Below, one piece after another: positions 52,087 through 60,442 of a DNA stretch of 60,442 nt (its first letter is position 1; each line of letters begins with the position of its first letter). Location of the stretch: the NCBI GenBank assembly GCA_011049545.1, contig DRHQ01000020.1, positions 1 to 60,442 of the forward strand, written 5' to 3'. Made by a program: the position numbers and the translations under genes. Origin of the DNA: Candidatus Aminicenantota bacterium. Its GTDB lineage: Bacteria > Acidobacteriota > Aminicenantia > Aminicenantales > Aminicenantaceae. The notes beneath the pieces were generated by a model. The model saw only the letters and a list, made by a program, of their open reading frames with translations. It was not told the DNA's origin and searched no databases.

Positions 52087-53214
52087 TCAATTACAAATTC
52101 CTCTAGATGAAAGTCGATTTTTTAAAATCTTATTATAGACGTCCATATGTCTGGATGCAATAATCTGCCAAGAAACACGCTTCTTGACATGTCTTCTGGC
52201 ATTATCTGAAAACTCTTTTGCCAGATTCTTATCGGTCAAAATAGTAATTATTGCCTCTGCCAGTTCAGAGTTTGTCCGAGCCACAAGCCCACTTCTGGTT
52301 TTTTGTACTAAATCAGCCATGGCCTGCACATCGGAAGAAACAACTATTGGTTTTGCGAAGGCAAGACAATGAGCCATAATCCCGCTTTGGGCACCTTTTA
52401 GATATGGAAGGACAGCAACATCCGCCGATGAAAGAATGAGATCAAATTTCTGCTTGGAAAATGGTCCAAGTAAGACTTTTATCTTATTTTTTGTACTTGA
52501 GTTAGCCACAAACTCAAGAAATTCATCCTTATAGGCAATATCTTCTGGTCTCCTCGCTCCAGAGGCTACAAGAAGAAAGGCGTCGTCGACTGCCTCTGTA
52601 ACCTTTGGGAAAATCTTGACCACCTGCTCAAAATTTTTACTCCTTCTAAAATAACCCGCAAGAAGAACTACCTTTTTGTTTTCAAGACCCAATTTTTCTT
52701 TCGCATTTGAGGCAGGATTAATCTCGCGCGCTCCATGAGGGATGACCCAAATTTTGTCTTTATAGCCAACCCGCCCTATGATCAATTCTCTTTGATATTG
52801 TTGGTGAACAATAGTGGCATCTGTAATCTCAACCAGAACTTTCTCAATTATTTTCTCTTCGTAATTACGCTTTTTAGGGACAGTATGGAGAGTTATTACT
52901 GTTGGGATTTGGCTCAGCTTAAATTTATTGACGAGTGGAATAATATTCATTCCTCTCTGCTCTCCAAATAAGCCATATTCATGTTGGATATGGACAACAT
53001 CTGGTGCAAACTTCATCATTGTCCTAAAAGCTTTATTAGGCAAGTCAGGATCATCGTAATTGAATGCAGGATAACAATCAATCCCTTTTCCTCCCTTATG
53101 ACAGACAATATAAACTCTATTTTTGAGTATGCGCAATTCTTCTATTAAGTATGAGGAGTAGGTGGCTATTCCACAATGAATAGGTAAATAGGAAGAAATT
53201 ATTCCAATCTTCAT
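52087..53214 (-). CDS. GT4-family glycosyltransferase
   Basis: 375 residues, GT-B fold. N-terminal GIISSYLPIHCGIATYSSYLIEEL binds acceptor. HIQHEYGLFGEQRG and the C-terminal ADVAVLPYLKGAQSGIMAHCLAFAKPIV donor-site region follow. The EX7E is replaced by a SGIMAHCLAFAKP arrangement typical of mannosyl/glucosyl transferases near GH130. Donor probably a nucleotide sugar; acceptor unknown. Heads the operon with GH130. Confidence 0.82.
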   Translation of the reverse strand: MKIGIISSYLPIHCGIATYSSYLIEELRILKNRVYIVCHKGGKGIDCYPAFNYDDPDLPNKAFRTMMKFAPDVVHIQHEYGLFGEQRGMNIIPLVNKFKLSQIPTVITLHTVPKKRNYEEKIIEKVLVEITDATIVHQQYQRELIIGRVGYKDKIWVIPHGAREINPASNAKEKLGLENKKVVLLAGYFRRSKNFEQVVKIFPKVTEAVDDAFLLVASGARRPEDIAYKDEFLEFVANSSTKNKIKVLLGPFSKQKFDLILSSADVAVLPYLKGAQSGIMAHCLAFAKPIVVSSDVQAMADLVQKTRSGLVARTNSELAEAIITILTDKNLAKEFSDNARRHVKKRVSWQIIASRHMDVYNKILKNRLSSRGICN

Positions 53215-53306
53215 ATATTTTTCCTAAAGCAGTATCTCCCTTAAAGAAGACGGATGAAGAGAACTCAGACTGCATCAATCAGTTGGTCTACACAAGTTCG
53301 ATTATA

Positions 53307-53331
53307 TAAAAACCTCGCCTTAATCAAAGGC
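53307..53331 (-). terminator. Terminator after tRNA-Gln
   Basis: Minus strand GCCTT TGATT AAGGC hairpin, then GAGG and five T. The five-pair stem is short, so strength is moderate. It starts 7 bp after the encoded CCA. Confidence 0.55.
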
Positions 53332-53337
53332 ATTTTT

Positions 53338-53411
53338 TGGCTGGGAAGCCAGGACTCGAACCTGGAACGGATGATCCAGAGTCATCTGTGTTACCATTAC
53401 ACCACTTCCCA
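53338..53411 (-). tRNA. tRNA-Gln (anticodon CTG), CCA encoded
   Basis: Minus strand starts TGGGAAGTGGTGTAATGGTA and ends CTTCCCA G CCA, seven acceptor pairs with the weak U1-A72 pair typical of tRNA-Gln. Anticodon loop CTCTGGA in a GATGA/TCATC stem gives CTG, decoding CAG. T arm has GGTTCGAGTCC. It lies downstream of glnS in the same orientation. Confidence 0.93.
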
Positions 53412-53511
53412 GCACGTGGAAATTCTTCGGGGATATTATACTATAAAATATGGGCATTGTCCTAAGGTGTCACTAATGTCTCTGAACGAAAACAAAGTCT
53501 CTTGATCCTGC

Positions 53512-53663
53512 GTCATTGCGAGCGAAGCGCGGCAATCTCATACAATAAATTGTCATTGCGAGCGACCGTAGGGAGCGTGGCAATCTCAACCTTTTTTTAT
53601 GAGATTGCTTCGTCGCTTCGCTCCTCGCAATGACAATGTAACTTGGCTCTTCGCAATGACATA
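53512..53663. repeat. CATTGCGAGG-type repeat block between glnS and tRNA-Gln
   Basis: Several units: GTCATTGCGAGCGAAGCG, TCATTGCGAGCGACCGTAGG, an inverted GATTGCTTCG...CTCCTCGCAATGACA and a last TTCGCAATGACATAAG. The whole 53412-53712 gap is mostly this block; no gene seen. Confidence 0.75.
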
Positions 53664-53712
53664 AGGGGGTGAACCGTCCAGGTTTTTCTATCCAAAAACT
53701 TTGCGACAAGGC

Positions 53713-55404
53713 CTATTTCTCGATCGCTTTGCTAATTTTAGCCCAAGTGTCACGTAAAGATACTGTGCGGTTGAACACAAGTTTTTTTACCGAAGAATCG
53801 GTGGTGTCAACAAAGAAATATCCCAGTCTTTCAAACTGATAGCGGCTTCCCGGTGCTGCCCCTTCCAGGCTTGGCTCAACTTTGCACGATGCTAGAATCT
53901 CCAATGATTTCGGGTTCAAGTTAGATTTATAATCAGCACCCTCCTCTACCTCGGTAGAATCTCTTTTTGTGAAAAGATGATCGTATAAACGCACCTCAGC
54001 CTCAATGGCATGGTCAGCTGAAACCCAGTGTAATGTTCCCTTAACTCTGCGTCCATCAGGAGAACCACCGCCTCGTGTTGCAGGATCATACCTGCACTGC
54101 AGTTCGACAACTTCTCCTGTTTTTTTGTCCTTAATAACATCCTCACAGGTGATATAATAGGCATAGCGCAAACGGACTTCTCTACCAGGAGCTAAGCGAA
54201 AAAATTTCCTTGGCGGCTCTTCAAGGAAATCATCTTGTTCAATGTAGAGAACTCGTGAAAAAGGAACTTTCCTCGTTCCCATGCTTTCATCCTCTGGGTT
54301 ATTGATAGCTTCTAATTCTTCCACCTTATCTTCAGGATAGTTAACAATAACCACTTTAAGCGGGCGTAACACCGCCATAACTCGCTGAGTTGTCTTGTTT
54401 AATTCCTCACGAACACAATTCTCAAGTTGAACCATATCAACAATACTGTTTGCCTTTGCTACCCCGATAATATCGCAGAATTTCCTGATAGACTTAGGCG
54501 TATAGCCGCGCCTTCTCAGTCCTGACAAAGTCGGCATACGCGGATCGTCCCAGCCGCTTACTTGCCCCTCTTCCACAAGTTCCAGAAGTTTTCGCTTGCT
54601 CATAATAGTATGGCTGAGATTCAGGCGGGCAAACTCTATCTGCTGGGGATGATGAACCTTCAACTCATCAAGAATCCAATCGTACAAAGGACGATTATTC
54701 TCAAACTCTAAGGTGCAAACAGAATGCGTAATCCCTTCAATCGAATCAGAAAGACAATGGGTAAAATCATAGGTAGAATAAATACACCACGCATCACCTG
54801 TTCTGTAGTGACTTTTCTTACGAATGCGATATAACGTTGGATCACGCATCAATAAATTAGATGATGCCATATCGATCTTTGCCCGCAAAACGCGAGCACC
54901 ATCCTCGAATTCTCCGGCTTTCATACGCTCGAGCAGGTCCAGGTTCTCCTCGACCGGCCTGTTTCGATACGGACTATTTTTTCCAGGCATCGTCAATGTA
55001 CCACGGTATTCTCTTATCTCGTCTATACTTAAATCACAGACATAAGCCTTTCCCTTTTTTACTAACTCAACCGCAAAGTTATAGAGCTGCTCAAAATAAT
55101 CAGATGCATGATACAACCGGTCTTCCCAATCGAAACCAAGCCATCTTATATCTCCCTTTATCGATTCTACATACTCTATCTCTTCCGTCTCTGGATTTGT
55201 ATCATCAAAGCGCAGGTTACATTTCCCCTTATAATCAGCGGCAAGACCAAAATTGAGGCAGATAGACTTGGCGTGCCCGATATGAAGGTATCCATTCGGC
55301 TCAGGCGGAAACCGGGTGTGAACCCGGCCTTTGTATTTATTGGTCTTTAGGTCATCATCAATAATAGTTCTGATAAAATTGGATTTAGTCTCTGGTTTAT
55401 TCAT
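53713..55404 (-). CDS. glnS: Glutaminyl-tRNA synthetase
   Basis: 563 residues, class I synthetase of normal length. HIGH motif HIGHAKS at residues 41-47 after [13 protein letters not shown] counterpart IMSKRKL near residue 270. The catalytic-domain sequence [20 protein letters not shown] and C-terminal two beta-barrels ([10 protein letters not shown]-like region) are GlnRS-specific. Charges tRNA-Gln directly. Its start overlaps the gltX stop (ATGA), so the two synthetases are co-translated; its substrate tRNA-Gln(CTG) lies downstream in the same orientation. Confidence 0.95.
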   Translation of the reverse strand: MNKPETKSNFIRTIIDDDLKTNKYKGRVHTRFPPEPNGYLHIGHAKSICLNFGLAADYKGKCNLRFDDTNPETEEIEYVESIKGDIRWLGFDWEDRLYHASDYFEQLYNFAVELVKKGKAYVCDLSIDEIREYRGTLTMPGKNSPYRNRPVEENLDLLERMKAGEFEDGARVLRAKIDMASSNLLMRDPTLYRIRKKSHYRTGDAWCIYSTYDFTHCLSDSIEGITHSVCTLEFENNRPLYDWILDELKVHHPQQIEFARLNLSHTIMSKRKLLELVEEGQVSGWDDPRMPTLSGLRRRGYTPKSIRKFCDIIGVAKANSIVDMVQLENCVREELNKTTQRVMAVLRPLKVVIVNYPEDKVEELEAINNPEDESMGTRKVPFSRVLYIEQDDFLEEPPRKFFRLAPGREVRLRYAYYITCEDVIKDKKTGEVVELQCRYDPATRGGGSPDGRRVKGTLHWVSADHAIEAEVRLYDHLFTKRDSTEVEEGADYKSNLNPKSLEILASCKVEPSLEGAAPGSRYQFERLGYFFVDTTDSSVKKLVFNRTVSLRDTWAKISKAIEK

Positions 55405-56684
55405 TTATCGACGCCTCTCATTCGCTTTATTACTTTTTCTTTACCCAGAAGTTCCATCACTTCAAAAAGCCCGGCTCCTTTCGTCTTGCCGCTTATTGCC
55501 AGCCGGGTCGGATGGATAATATCCGCAGCTTTAAGTTCTCTCTCTTCAGCAATATCACGGCATATTTTTTCTATATTTTCATGGGAAAAATCTTCCAGCC
55601 CATCCAGCCGATCAACAAATATCCTTATGTTATCTTTATTCTCCTCTTTATCGAGATATTTCCTTTTGCCTTCTTCATCCATGGTAAAATCGTCTTTAAA
55701 AAACCAATCAGCGAGCTCCCCTAATTCCCTCAAAGTCTTTATCCTTATTTTATACAGGTCCACAAGTTTTGAGATGTAATCATCTGTCACTCCGGACATA
55801 TCAAAGCCTGCAGTCAAAAGCTGTTCCTTGATAAGCGGCAGGAGCTTTTCTGTGGTTTTTTTCATTATGTACTCACCGTTCAGCCATCTTAACTTTTGAA
55901 TATCGAACTTTGCTTGAACATCACTCATATCGCTTATATCAAACAACTTCACTGCCTCATCCATCGATAAAACCTCATGGTCTTCGCCAGGAAACCATCC
56001 TAAAAGTATAAGATAATTCGCGAGAGCCTCCGGCAAAAAACCCTCTCTCTTATATTCTTCAACTGACACACCGCCGTGTCTCTTAGAGAGTTTTGCTCCA
56101 TCTTGACCTAATATAAGCGGCATATGTCCAAATTTCGGTGGCGTAAGCTCCAGTGCCTCGTAAAAAAGTATCTGTTTAGGCGTGTTGGATATATGATCAT
56201 CTCCTCTAAGAATATGGGTTATCTCCATATAAGCATCATCTACCACACAGGCAAAATTGTATGTAGGTGACCCGTCGGATTTAATCATGACCTGGTCTTT
56301 GATATCATTGGTATTAACAGCTATTTTACCGTGTATTATATCATTTACTTCTATCGTGCGGCCTTTTTCCACTTTGAAAATAATAGCCTCGCCTTCTTTG
56401 TAAGCTTTCTCCTTGGCAAGTATCTGCTCCGCTTTTTCTCTATAGACTTCGAATCGCTGGCTCTGGTGTAGAGGCTCGTCATCCCAGTCGATTCCCATCC
56501 ATTTAAGATCCTCAAGAATCTCGTCGAGAAACTTTTTACTGGACCTGGCCTTGTCAGTATCTTCTATCCTTAGCAGGAATTTACCGCCAGTATGCCTGGC
56601 ATACAGCCAGTTAAAGAGTGCTGTGCGGGCACTCCCCAGGTGTAAAAACCCAGTCGGACTTGGTGCAAATCTTACTTTAACCAT
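55401..56684 (-). CDS. gltX: Glutamyl-tRNA synthetase, short form lacking the zinc-binding CP1 segment
   Basis: 427 residues from the ATG at 56684 (CAGGAG upstream). HIGH counterpart HLGS at residues 15-18, KLSKR at 198-202, and TDGSPTYNF-equivalent [15 protein letters not shown] all intact, as is the C-terminal anticodon-binding region. Ordinary bacterial GluRS carries a Cys-rich zinc segment of about 40 residues after the 'xAY' strand of CP1. Here [15 protein letters not shown] (about 94-108) bridges directly across it. The total length is correspondingly shorter than the usual 465-490. Probably still active, since several GluRS lack the zinc ion, but loss of the whole segment is unusual. 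Translationally coupled to glnS. Confidence 0.92.
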   Translation of the reverse strand: MVKVRFAPSPTGFLHLGSARTALFNWLYARHTGGKFLLRIEDTDKARSSKKFLDEILEDLKWMGIDWDDEPLHQSQRFEVYREKAEQILAKEKAYKEGEAIIFKVEKGRTIEVNDIIHGKIAVNTNDIKDQVMIKSDGSPTYNFACVVDDAYMEITHILRGDDHISNTPKQILFYEALELTPPKFGHMPLILGQDGAKLSKRHGGVSVEEYKREGFLPEALANYLILLGWFPGEDHEVLSMDEAVKLFDISDMSDVQAKFDIQKLRWLNGEYIMKKTTEKLLPLIKEQLLTAGFDMSGVTDDYISKLVDLYKIRIKTLRELGELADWFFKDDFTMDEEGKRKYLDKEENKDNIRIFVDRLDGLEDFSHENIEKICRDIAEERELKAADIIHPTRLAISGKTKGAGLFEVMELLGKEKVIKRMRGVDK

Positions 56685-56715
56685 GATGATCTCCTGGATA
56701 AACAATAAATATTAC

Positions 56716-56943
56716 CATACAAAGCCGTAAAGCCCCTTGCTTTAGCAATGGGGATATAAGGCGCAAATTTTTCTTGCTTTTTGTATCGCAAGCTACTACA
56801 CATCATATTGGCCGAAGGACATTCGGTATCAGCCTGTGGAGTGGAGACGTTGGTCGCCACCGGGAAGCAGGAACTCCAAACACGAAAGCCCCTCAGGGTA
56901 TAAGTTGGAGAATCCCCGCGCTTTAGCGATGGGGAGTTGTCAA
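56716..56943 (+). mobile_element. 228-bp IS608-like non-autonomous element upstream of gltX
   Basis: Follows TTAC at 56712-56715 and ends in GTTGTCAA at 56943. Left hairpin CCCCTTGCTTTAGCAATGGGG preceded by AAAG; right hairpin CCCCGCGCTTTAGCGATGGGG preceded by GAAT. Nearly identical to the copy at 6994-7222 (a handful of differences). No transposase or TnpB frame. It lies 31 bp before the gltX start, in opposite orientation, so the gltX-glnS promoter is either inside the element or beyond it. Confidence 0.87.
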
Positions 56944-56983
56944 ATATAACATAGCAAAATTTCAGGGTCAAACAGAGATGGAA

Positions 56984-57074
56984 AAAAAGGGGACAGGCTA
57001 CTTTTTCTGTATGAACTGTCCACGAGTAGATACGGTCTTCTTAATTACAGAAAAAGTAGCCTGTCCCCTTTTTC
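56984..57074. repeat. Inverted-repeat element with GGGGACAGGCTAC arms
   Basis: AAAAAGGGGACAGGCTACTT (from 56985) faces AAGTAGCCTGTCCCC (to about 57068), with arms extending over about 28 bases and about 30 bp between. This matches the widespread GGGGACAGGCTAC type of small palindromic repeat seen in many uncultivated-bacterium genomes. No coding capacity. Confidence 0.75.
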
Positions 57075-57076
57075 CT

Positions 57077-57110
57077 AATGACATTGTAAAATTATATATT
57101 GCGTTTGTAT
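57077..57110. repeat. Right-end fragment of the TIR repeat
   Basis: AATGACATTGTAAAATTATA then TATTGCGTTTGTAT matches the right end of 42365-42531. The left half is absent; the GGGGACAGG element adjoins it, possibly inserted into it. Confidence 0.6.
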
Positions 57111-57203
57111 GAGTAAAAGCAAAAAACAAGACCTGACCCCAAACGATGATGGAACCCCCCATTATTCTATATATTGAGTCTCAAACCTTATTATTTATTT
57201 TTT

Positions 57204-58727
57204 TTAAAATTCAAGCCCTAATTCCTCAATTAACGACTTTAAATAATCAACCAGAGAAGATATCCGGGCATAATAATCTTTTTTAAGCTTTGCTGCATAT
57301 TCAGTAAAAAGGCCAAAATCGGTCTTTTTGCTCCAGTTTTGCATACTTAACTTCTCGAGAATCTCTTTGAGAACATTTATATTCATAACCCCTATGGTAT
57401 ATTCAGGAAGCACGCTGGATTCTTTTTCTAACATTCTGGTACCTGCCAAAATAACTCCTCTCAGGGCTTCTTGACTTCTTATAATCTCCTGTTTGACAAA
57501 AAATTGATCTATAGGGGACTCTGTTTTGGAGAGTTTTTTATAAAGCTTTTCTGCCTCTTCTAAGCGACTACAGACGGCAGAGACAATACACTCACTGTCC
57601 AAAATCTTCTTATCACCATTCTCGTAATAAACGACCTCAGCTTCCTCCTCGGGTTCAGCCTTCTTGTACTTTTCCAGAATTTCTAAAGCATCAGAGGCGC
57701 GTCTTTTTGGAAATCCACTGACTTCATCTTCTTCGCCGCCTGCACCCCGTTTTTCCTCCTGCGCAGCCTTCTTCTTTAATTTCTCCATGGGCTTTATCTT
57801 AATCGTCGCATCCAAAGCTTCTAAGGGGCTGATTTCCTCCTCATCACCATCCGGAGCATCCTCTTCTTTCGCTTCCTCGATGCCCGGCTCCTCCTTTTCT
57901 TCCGGCACAGGCTCCATCTCCACTTCCTCTCCGGCCTTCATCGTAATCGTCTTATCCATCGCCTCTAATGGACTGATTTCCTCCGCTGGCGCTTCCTCAT
58001 CACCATCCGGAGCATCCTCTTCTTGCGCTTCCTCGATGCCCGGTTCCTCCTTTTCTTCCGGCACAGGCTCCATCTCCACTTCCTCTCCGGCCTTCATCTT
58101 AATCGTCTTATCCATCGCCTCTAGGAGACTGATATCCTCCTCTGGCGCTTCCTCGATGCCCGGCTCCTCCTTTTCTTCTGACAAAGGCTCGATCTCCGCA
58201 TCCTCTTCCGCCTCCCCCTTAGCTGTCTCATCCGCCGCTTCTAAAGGACTGATTTCCTCTTCAGGAGCGCCTTCTTCCTCAACTTTTTCTTCTTTCTCTT
58301 CTTCAAGTCCTCCAGGTTCGATTTCCCCTGGTTTCCTCAACATCTCCTTGATTTCTTTCGCCTTTGAGAGTAAATGCTCAAAGTTCACTCCTTCTTCTTC
58401 AGACTTCTCGCCTTCAGGAACCGTAGTTTTTCCTTCGAGGTCTTTTTCTAATGATTCTACTTTTTCTTCAGCTTTATGGTAGAGTTCCTCAAGCATCTTA
58501 CTCAAATCATCCATTTTCTCGAGCCCTTCTAGAGTTTTTGCTGTCAGTTCCTTTATTTCTGTCTGGAATTCGATGGCCCTTTTTAGGTTATCTTTTATCT
58601 TACTTTTAAGATCTGCTCTCTCGTCATTCATTTCTTCTTCTCCATCGGACTTCACATCATCCTCCTTATCTTCAGTCTCTTCTGTAATTTCAAATGACTC
58701 TTTTCCCTTGTCATTCTCTTTCGGCAT
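57204..58727 (-). CDS. Highly acidic repeat protein of unknown function
   Basis: 507 residues from the ATG at 58727 (AAGGAG upstream); an upstream in-frame ATG lacks one. No signal peptide or membrane segment. N-terminal 130 residues are charged coiled coil (IKDNLKRAIEFQTEIKELTA). Residues about 165-320 are Glu-rich tandem repeats built on EISPLEAMDKTIKMKAGEEV. A C-terminal helical domain (about 350-507) is compact and less acidic, with SRLEEAEKLYKKLSKTES. I do not recognise a family. It is possibly a scaffold or cell-structure protein; the repeats suggest multivalent binding. The gene stands alone. Confidence 0.7.
   Translation of the reverse strand: MPKENDKGKESFEITEETEDKEDDVKSDGEEEMNDERADLKSKIKDNLKRAIEFQTEIKELTAKTLEGLEKMDDLSKMLEELYHKAEEKVESLEKDLEGKTTVPEGEKSEEEGVNFEHLLSKAKEIKEMLRKPGEIEPGGLEEEKEEKVEEEGAPEEEISPLEAADETAKGEAEEDAEIEPLSEEKEEPGIEEAPEEDISLLEAMDKTIKMKAGEEVEMEPVPEEKEEPGIEEAQEEDAPDGDEEAPAEEISPLEAMDKTITMKAGEEVEMEPVPEEKEEPGIEEAKEEDAPDGDEEEISPLEALDATIKIKPMEKLKKKAAQEEKRGAGGEEDEVSGFPKRRASDALEILEKYKKAEPEEEAEVVYYENGDKKILDSECIVSAVCSRLEEAEKLYKKLSKTESPIDQFFVKQEIIRSQEALRGVILAGTRMLEKESSVLPEYTIGVMNINVLKEILEKLSMQNWSKKTDFGLFTEYAAKLKKDYYARISSLVDYLKSLIEELGLEF
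57801..58250 (-). repeat. In-frame coding tandem repeat in the acidic protein gene
   Basis: Four units share EISPLEAxDxT and EEKEEPGIEEA. Repeat starts at about 57801, 57945, 58101 and 58221 give spacings of 144, 156 and 120 bp (48, 52 and 40 codons), all multiples of three. The middle two are nearly identical at DNA level, pointing to recent duplication. Confidence 0.8.
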
Positions 58728-59287
58728 CTTGGTTCTCCTTTGCTTTTTTGGTATTTTAAACTCGCCTAACAAAACTGTCAAGTCATACTTCTTCTCTCAA
58801 GTATCTAGTATTGACTACACATCCTTAACCTGATTTATTCATAAATTATACCGACACCAATATTTACTTTCATTGATATCTGCTCGTTACGCTGATTTCA
58901 CCTCTAGTGGAACATTCAATCGGTCTAAAATGTGTTTCTTTTTATTATATGTCAGCATAATTTACCCTTCGGGCGGACCGATTTCACCGCATCTGCGGCA
59001 AACTCGATCCGTGAATAATTCAGGCTCATTATCCAGGATAATTATTCTTCACAATAATATTCACAAAATTAAAGGACAATTTCCATAGCCTTTAGGGATA
59101 ATTCTTGAGGGTATTTTTGCCCTTATTTTCTCACCCAAAAAGGCAATTCGACTAACCTTAAAGGATGATTTCAAAAAAAACCCACATAAAGTAACGATGA
59201 TCTTTGGCGAGGCGATAATCTTCGGCAAAACGGGAATTTTAAACCTACCCCCCTCTATCAAGCGAGCAATACTTTCGGAAATATACT
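58728..59287. other. Gene-free stretch between the acidic protein and prmC
   Basis: No supported gene; a 66-codon minus-strand frame (59061-59261) has no Shine-Dalgarno or known relatives. Contains a CCGCATCTGCGG palindrome near 58988 and GAATAATT (59013-59020) facing AATTATTC (59040-59047). Confidence 0.5.
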
Positions 59288-60136
59288 CTAGGTTTCCCCC
59301 AGCGCTACTCTTGAAATCCCGTTAAGGTCCTTAAAAAAATTCACTTTGTTCCAAACAGCACCGGAATCGAAAAATGACAGGACTTTGTCTCTCTGACCAA
59401 TCCCGATTTCTACAAGAAGACTGCCACCAGGCTTTAAATAAGGAGGTGCTCCCTGAATTAATTTATTAATTATCTCCAATCCGCTCTTTCCTGCCACCAA
59501 CGCGCTCTTTGGCTCATGGTTTCTTATCTCAATATCGAGTTTCGCCCATTCTTCTTCTGAAACATAAGGAGGATTAGAAACGATAAAGTCACATTTTCCT
59601 TCTAAGCAAAGTCTTGGCAAAGCAGAAAATAAACTTCCCCTTGCAAAAATTATATTCGAAGTTTTCTGTCGAGAAGTGTTTAATTTAGCCAGCTTCAAGG
59701 CTTTCATCGCCGTATCTGTAGCCACAATTCGCGCCTGGGGAAGCTCCTTTGCCAGGGAAACTGCTATGTTTCCGCATCCTGTTCCTATATCCACGATTGT
59801 CTCATTTTCCCTCGATGACAATTCCAACACTTTCTCCACAATCAATTCTGTTTCTGGACGGGGGATTAAGATTCCAGGGGAAATCGTAAATGGGATCGAC
59901 CAGAACTCCTTTACACCTGTTATGTATGCCAGCGGAGTCCCCATCAGGCGTTTCGAAACCAGTTTATAAAATCGCCTCTCCCCGGCTCTCGAGACGTTAT
60001 TTTCGGGGAAAGAATAGAATTGTTTTTCTTGTATTGAGGTACACTCAAGAAGGAGAAGCTTTGCCTCAAGATCCGGATTGCTTAAGTCTTTTAAAAGAGA
60101 TCTTCCTTTTAAAAATAGCTCTTGGAGGGTACTCAA
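59288..60136 (-). CDS. prmC: Release-factor glutamine N5-methyltransferase
   Basis: 282 residues, class I SAM methyltransferase. N-terminal helical release-factor-binding domain (about 1-80), SAM loop DIGTGCG at 116-122, catalytic NPPY at 188-191. Methylates the Gln of the GGQ motif in RF1/RF2. The start is a TTG at 60136, chosen because it begins the typical N-terminus and no ATG lies nearby; Shine-Dalgarno is weak. It follows prfA by 12 bp, the usual prfA-prmC operon. Confidence 0.92.
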   Translation of the reverse strand: MSTLQELFLKGRSLLKDLSNPDLEAKLLLLECTSIQEKQFYSFPENNVSRAGERRFYKLVSKRLMGTPLAYITGVKEFWSIPFTISPGILIPRPETELIVEKVLELSSRENETIVDIGTGCGNIAVSLAKELPQARIVATDTAMKALKLAKLNTSRQKTSNIIFARGSLFSALPRLCLEGKCDFIVSNPPYVSEEEWAKLDIEIRNHEPKSALVAGKSGLEIINKLIQGAPPYLKPGGSLLVEIGIGQRDKVLSFFDSGAVWNKVNFFKDLNGISRVALGET

Positions 60137-60148
60137 CGAATACTCGTT

Positions 60149-60442
60149 TTAGGCAGAGGTATTTATTCTCTTTTCCATCACTTGCGTCTGATAATGCAGG
60201 GTTATGGAATTTATGAACTCATCTAAACTTCCGTCGAGAACATCCTCTAATTTATGGAGAGTAAGATTCATGCGATGATCTGTGATCCTTGATTGAGGAA
60301 AGTTATAGGTTCTTATCTTCTCACTCCTCTCACCTGTCCCAATTTGAGATTTTCTATCCTTAGCAATCTTTGCTTGTTGTTTTCTCTGGGCAATATCCAT
60401 CAGCCGTGACCGTAAAATCCGTAAGACCTTTTCCTTATTGCG
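60149..60442 (-). CDS. prfA: Peptide chain release factor 1, C-terminal part (cut by window edge)
   Basis: The frame is open to the window end at 60442 and reads [20 protein letters not shown], then [20 protein letters not shown], the region just after the GGQ motif of RF1. Ends in a helix to SA stop. The first two thirds, including the GGQ, are outside the window. RF1 releases peptides at UAA and UAG; it is the substrate of the adjacent PrmC. Confidence 0.9.
   Translation of the reverse strand, partial: RNKEKVLRILRSRLMDIAQRKQQAKIAKDRKSQIGTGERSEKIRTYNFPQSRITDHRMNLTLHKLEDVLDGSLDEFINSITLHYQTQVMEKRINTSA

Noticed and set aside
57664-58482. Long Ser-rich plus-strand frame opposite the acidic protein
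   Set aside because: It is the antisense of Glu-rich codons (GAA/GAG read as Ser/Phe/Leu), has no Shine-Dalgarno, and the minus-strand gene has a good start and plausible composition.

Overview
The window looks like a chromosomal segment of an anaerobic, environmental Gram-negative bacterium, most likely Acidobacteriota or the related Candidatus Aminicenantes. This is an inference from gene families, not a phylogenetic result. The supporting families are the VWFA-related protein family typical of Acidobacteria, an Oar-like TonB-dependent receptor with a carboxypeptidase-regulatory N-terminus, a DUF5916 outer-membrane protein, paired giant VPS10/BNR-repeat secreted proteins, a zinc-ribbon Ser/Thr kinase with extra C-terminal enzyme-like domains, a Tat-exported dienelactone hydrolase, and GlnRS coexisting with GluRS. 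The DNA is moderately AT-rich by eye and full of small palindromic intergenic repeats.

Layout. 0.1-6 kb: a kinase fused to SUMF1-like and hydrolase-like domains, then a secreted M14 peptidase. 6-8.3 kb: a YjbQ gene and a POT peptide transporter split by a 229-bp IS608-like element that has no transposase. 8.9-18.7 kb: an ACT-domain regulator, a DHODH-like enzyme, two secreted VPS10-type proteins and a GlcD-type oxidase between them. 19-23 kb: a transketolase, secreted nuclease and cation/proton antiporter run. 23.6-26.6 kb: a PIG-L deacetylase, a MshA-like glycosyltransferase and a GNAT protein. 26.8-28.8 kb: DUF5916.

29-43.3 kb is an accessory zone. A degenerate tRNA-Arg copy and the intact tRNA-Arg(CCG) bracket a Tat-exported D-aminoacylase. 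Next come a DmpA-type peptidase and a sodium:solute symporter, which together suggest D-amino-acid or peptide salvage. Then follow a reductive-dehalogenase-like protein, a MobA/MobB Fic-type module with a frameshifted MobB, a 5' half of a tRNA gene, a class III aminotransferase, an anSME-type radical SAM protein, a dienelactone hydrolase, a lipoprotein and an intact MazEF-type module with a readable promoter/operator. 43.4-49.7 kb: a VWFA-related protein, a TonB receptor and a TPR protein. 50-53.2 kb: a Fis-type regulator with a small partner, then GH130 and GT4. 53.3-56.7 kb: gltX, glnS and tRNA-Gln all on the minus strand. 57.2-58.7 kb: an acidic repeat protein. 59.3-60.4 kb: prmC and the C-terminal end of prfA.

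The most interesting structure is a set of three IS200/IS605 (IS608-type) non-autonomous elements. They preserve TTAC/TCAA cleavage sites and AAAG/GAAT guide sequences but contain no tnpA or tnpB. The two full copies keep the region that in relatives encodes the omega-RNA scaffold. One copy splits the POT gene, one sits upstream of gltX, and one is a 47-bp hybrid that supplies the stop codon of yjbQ. Other notable points are a GluRS lacking the roughly 40-residue zinc-binding segment of CP1 next to GlnRS and tRNA-Gln, and several families of palindromic repeats that abut or provide gene ends.
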